A stretch of 36,119 bases of DNA, taken from NCBI GenBank assembly GCA_002344005.1, contig DDTD01000092.1, positions 1-36,119 of the forward strand, given 5' to 3'. Every line of letters begins with the position of its first letter. Position 1 is the first letter of the stretch. The notes beneath the pieces are model-generated. The model had not been told where the DNA came from. It did no database searches and was given only the letters and a program-made list of their open reading frames with translations. The position numbers were made by a program, and so were the translations under genes. Of this stretch, positions 35,750 through 36,119 are shown in pieces. Origin of the DNA: Ignavibacteria bacterium UBA2373. Lineage in GTDB: Bacteria > Bacteroidota > Ignavibacteria > Kapaibacteriales > UBA961.

Positions 35750-36119
35750 TTAAATTTCATTAAGACCTTTCCAATGTAGTTCATCTTCATTTTTTAAGTA
35801 TTCAATTAAATCATTTATAGCGTCTGAAATCTGCATAATTTTTTCATCGTGTTGTTGTAGCTTTTCAATTTGATTTTGGTGTGAAAACCAATTTAGTAAC
35901 TTGATATTATGATGTGGTTTCTCATTAGATTTAAAAATCAGTTCTACTCTTTGGTCTACTGTGCTGTCGTTATTTGCAGGATATTTTGATAATGTGTAAA
36001 GCTCAACAAATCTTCTAAGAGCATTTGGTAATAAAAGTAAATAGGCGAAATTTTCTTTATCAGCACTGTCATTGAATTCATTTAAAATATGAAATAAACC
36101 AACATACTCAGATTTATAG
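35750..36119 (-). CDS. C-terminal part of an AAA-ATPase-like protein (cut by window edge)
   Basis: A minus-strand frame open for 122 codons from the right edge to TAA at 35750-35752. The start lies outside the window. The visible part reads SEYVGLFHILNEF, LLLLPNALRRFVELYTLSKYP, RVELIF, IKLLNWFSHQNQIEKLQQ and ends HWKGLNEI. The LPN-LRR-E-Y-KYP pattern followed by N-SH recalls the C-terminal ends of AAA_13-type ATPases, often found in RloC/PrrC-like or other phage-defence genes; this is resemblance only, as the P-loop is not in view. It converges on the APC permease gene, 24 bases away. Confidence 0.65.
   Translation of the reverse strand, partial: YKSEYVGLFHILNEFNDSADKENFAYLLLLPNALRRFVELYTLSKYPANNDSTVDQRVELIFKSNEKPHHNIKLLNWFSHQNQIEKLQQHDEKIMQISDAINDLIEYLKNEDELHWKGLNEI

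Overview
The window is AT-rich (by eye a little under 40% GC) and most likely comes from a member of the FCB group, i.e. Bacteroidota, Chlorobiota or a relative such as Ignavibacteria or Kapabacteria. Three things point there. A large secreted protein ends in a type IX secretion sorting domain. A giant surface protein starts with the VGIGT...NPDPSALLDL...KGFLVPRMT layout common in that group. Several promoters match the Bacteroidota -33/-7 pattern TTG-N20/21-TAnnTTTG. Shine-Dalgarno sites are strong at some genes (crp-like, nuoK, nuoJ, the TPR kinase) and absent at others. The genus cannot be fixed from the sequence. No rRNA, tRNA, CRISPR array, insertion sequence or integrase was seen.

Layout. 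Positions 1-4653 (minus) hold the N-terminal 1551 codons of a giant repetitive surface or tail-fibre-like protein that runs off the left edge. Then on the minus strand: an orphan LuxR-type response regulator with trmH, and an operon of ridA, a small helical protein and a class I/II aminotransferase. On the plus strand, nadK, pdxJ and a DMT transporter form one unit. A convergent Crp/Fnr-type regulator and a 1447-residue type IX-secreted Asp-box protein follow on the minus strand. An M16 peptidase (plus) overlaps tail to tail with a soluble TPR histidine kinase (minus). Next on the minus strand come a TamB-like protein, nuoK, an AhpD-like gene, nuoJ, glutamate dehydrogenase, 4-hydroxyphenylpyruvate dioxygenase and a HisC-type aminotransferase. 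The right end holds mutL (plus), uvrC (minus), an APC permease (plus) and the C-terminal end of an AAA-ATPase-like gene cut by the right edge (minus).

Themes. Several genes fit amino acid use: two aminotransferases, RidA, glutamate dehydrogenase, HPPD and an APC permease. The HisC-type enzyme sits 27 bases upstream of HPPD, so it may make its substrate from tyrosine. nuoJ and nuoK are separated from the rest of complex I and have an AhpD-like gene between them. MutL and UvrC are housekeeping repair genes.

The most striking feature is the repeat array of the giant surface protein. Four tandem units of about 206-213 residues are built from two versions of a front module and two versions of a back module, and all four combinations occur. 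This suggests module shuffling by recombination inside the gene. Other points of interest are a perfect 10-8-10 inverted repeat upstream of the Crp/Fnr gene, an intrinsic terminator with no gene in front of it upstream of the M16 peptidase, and terminator T-tracts that double as predicted -7 promoter elements.
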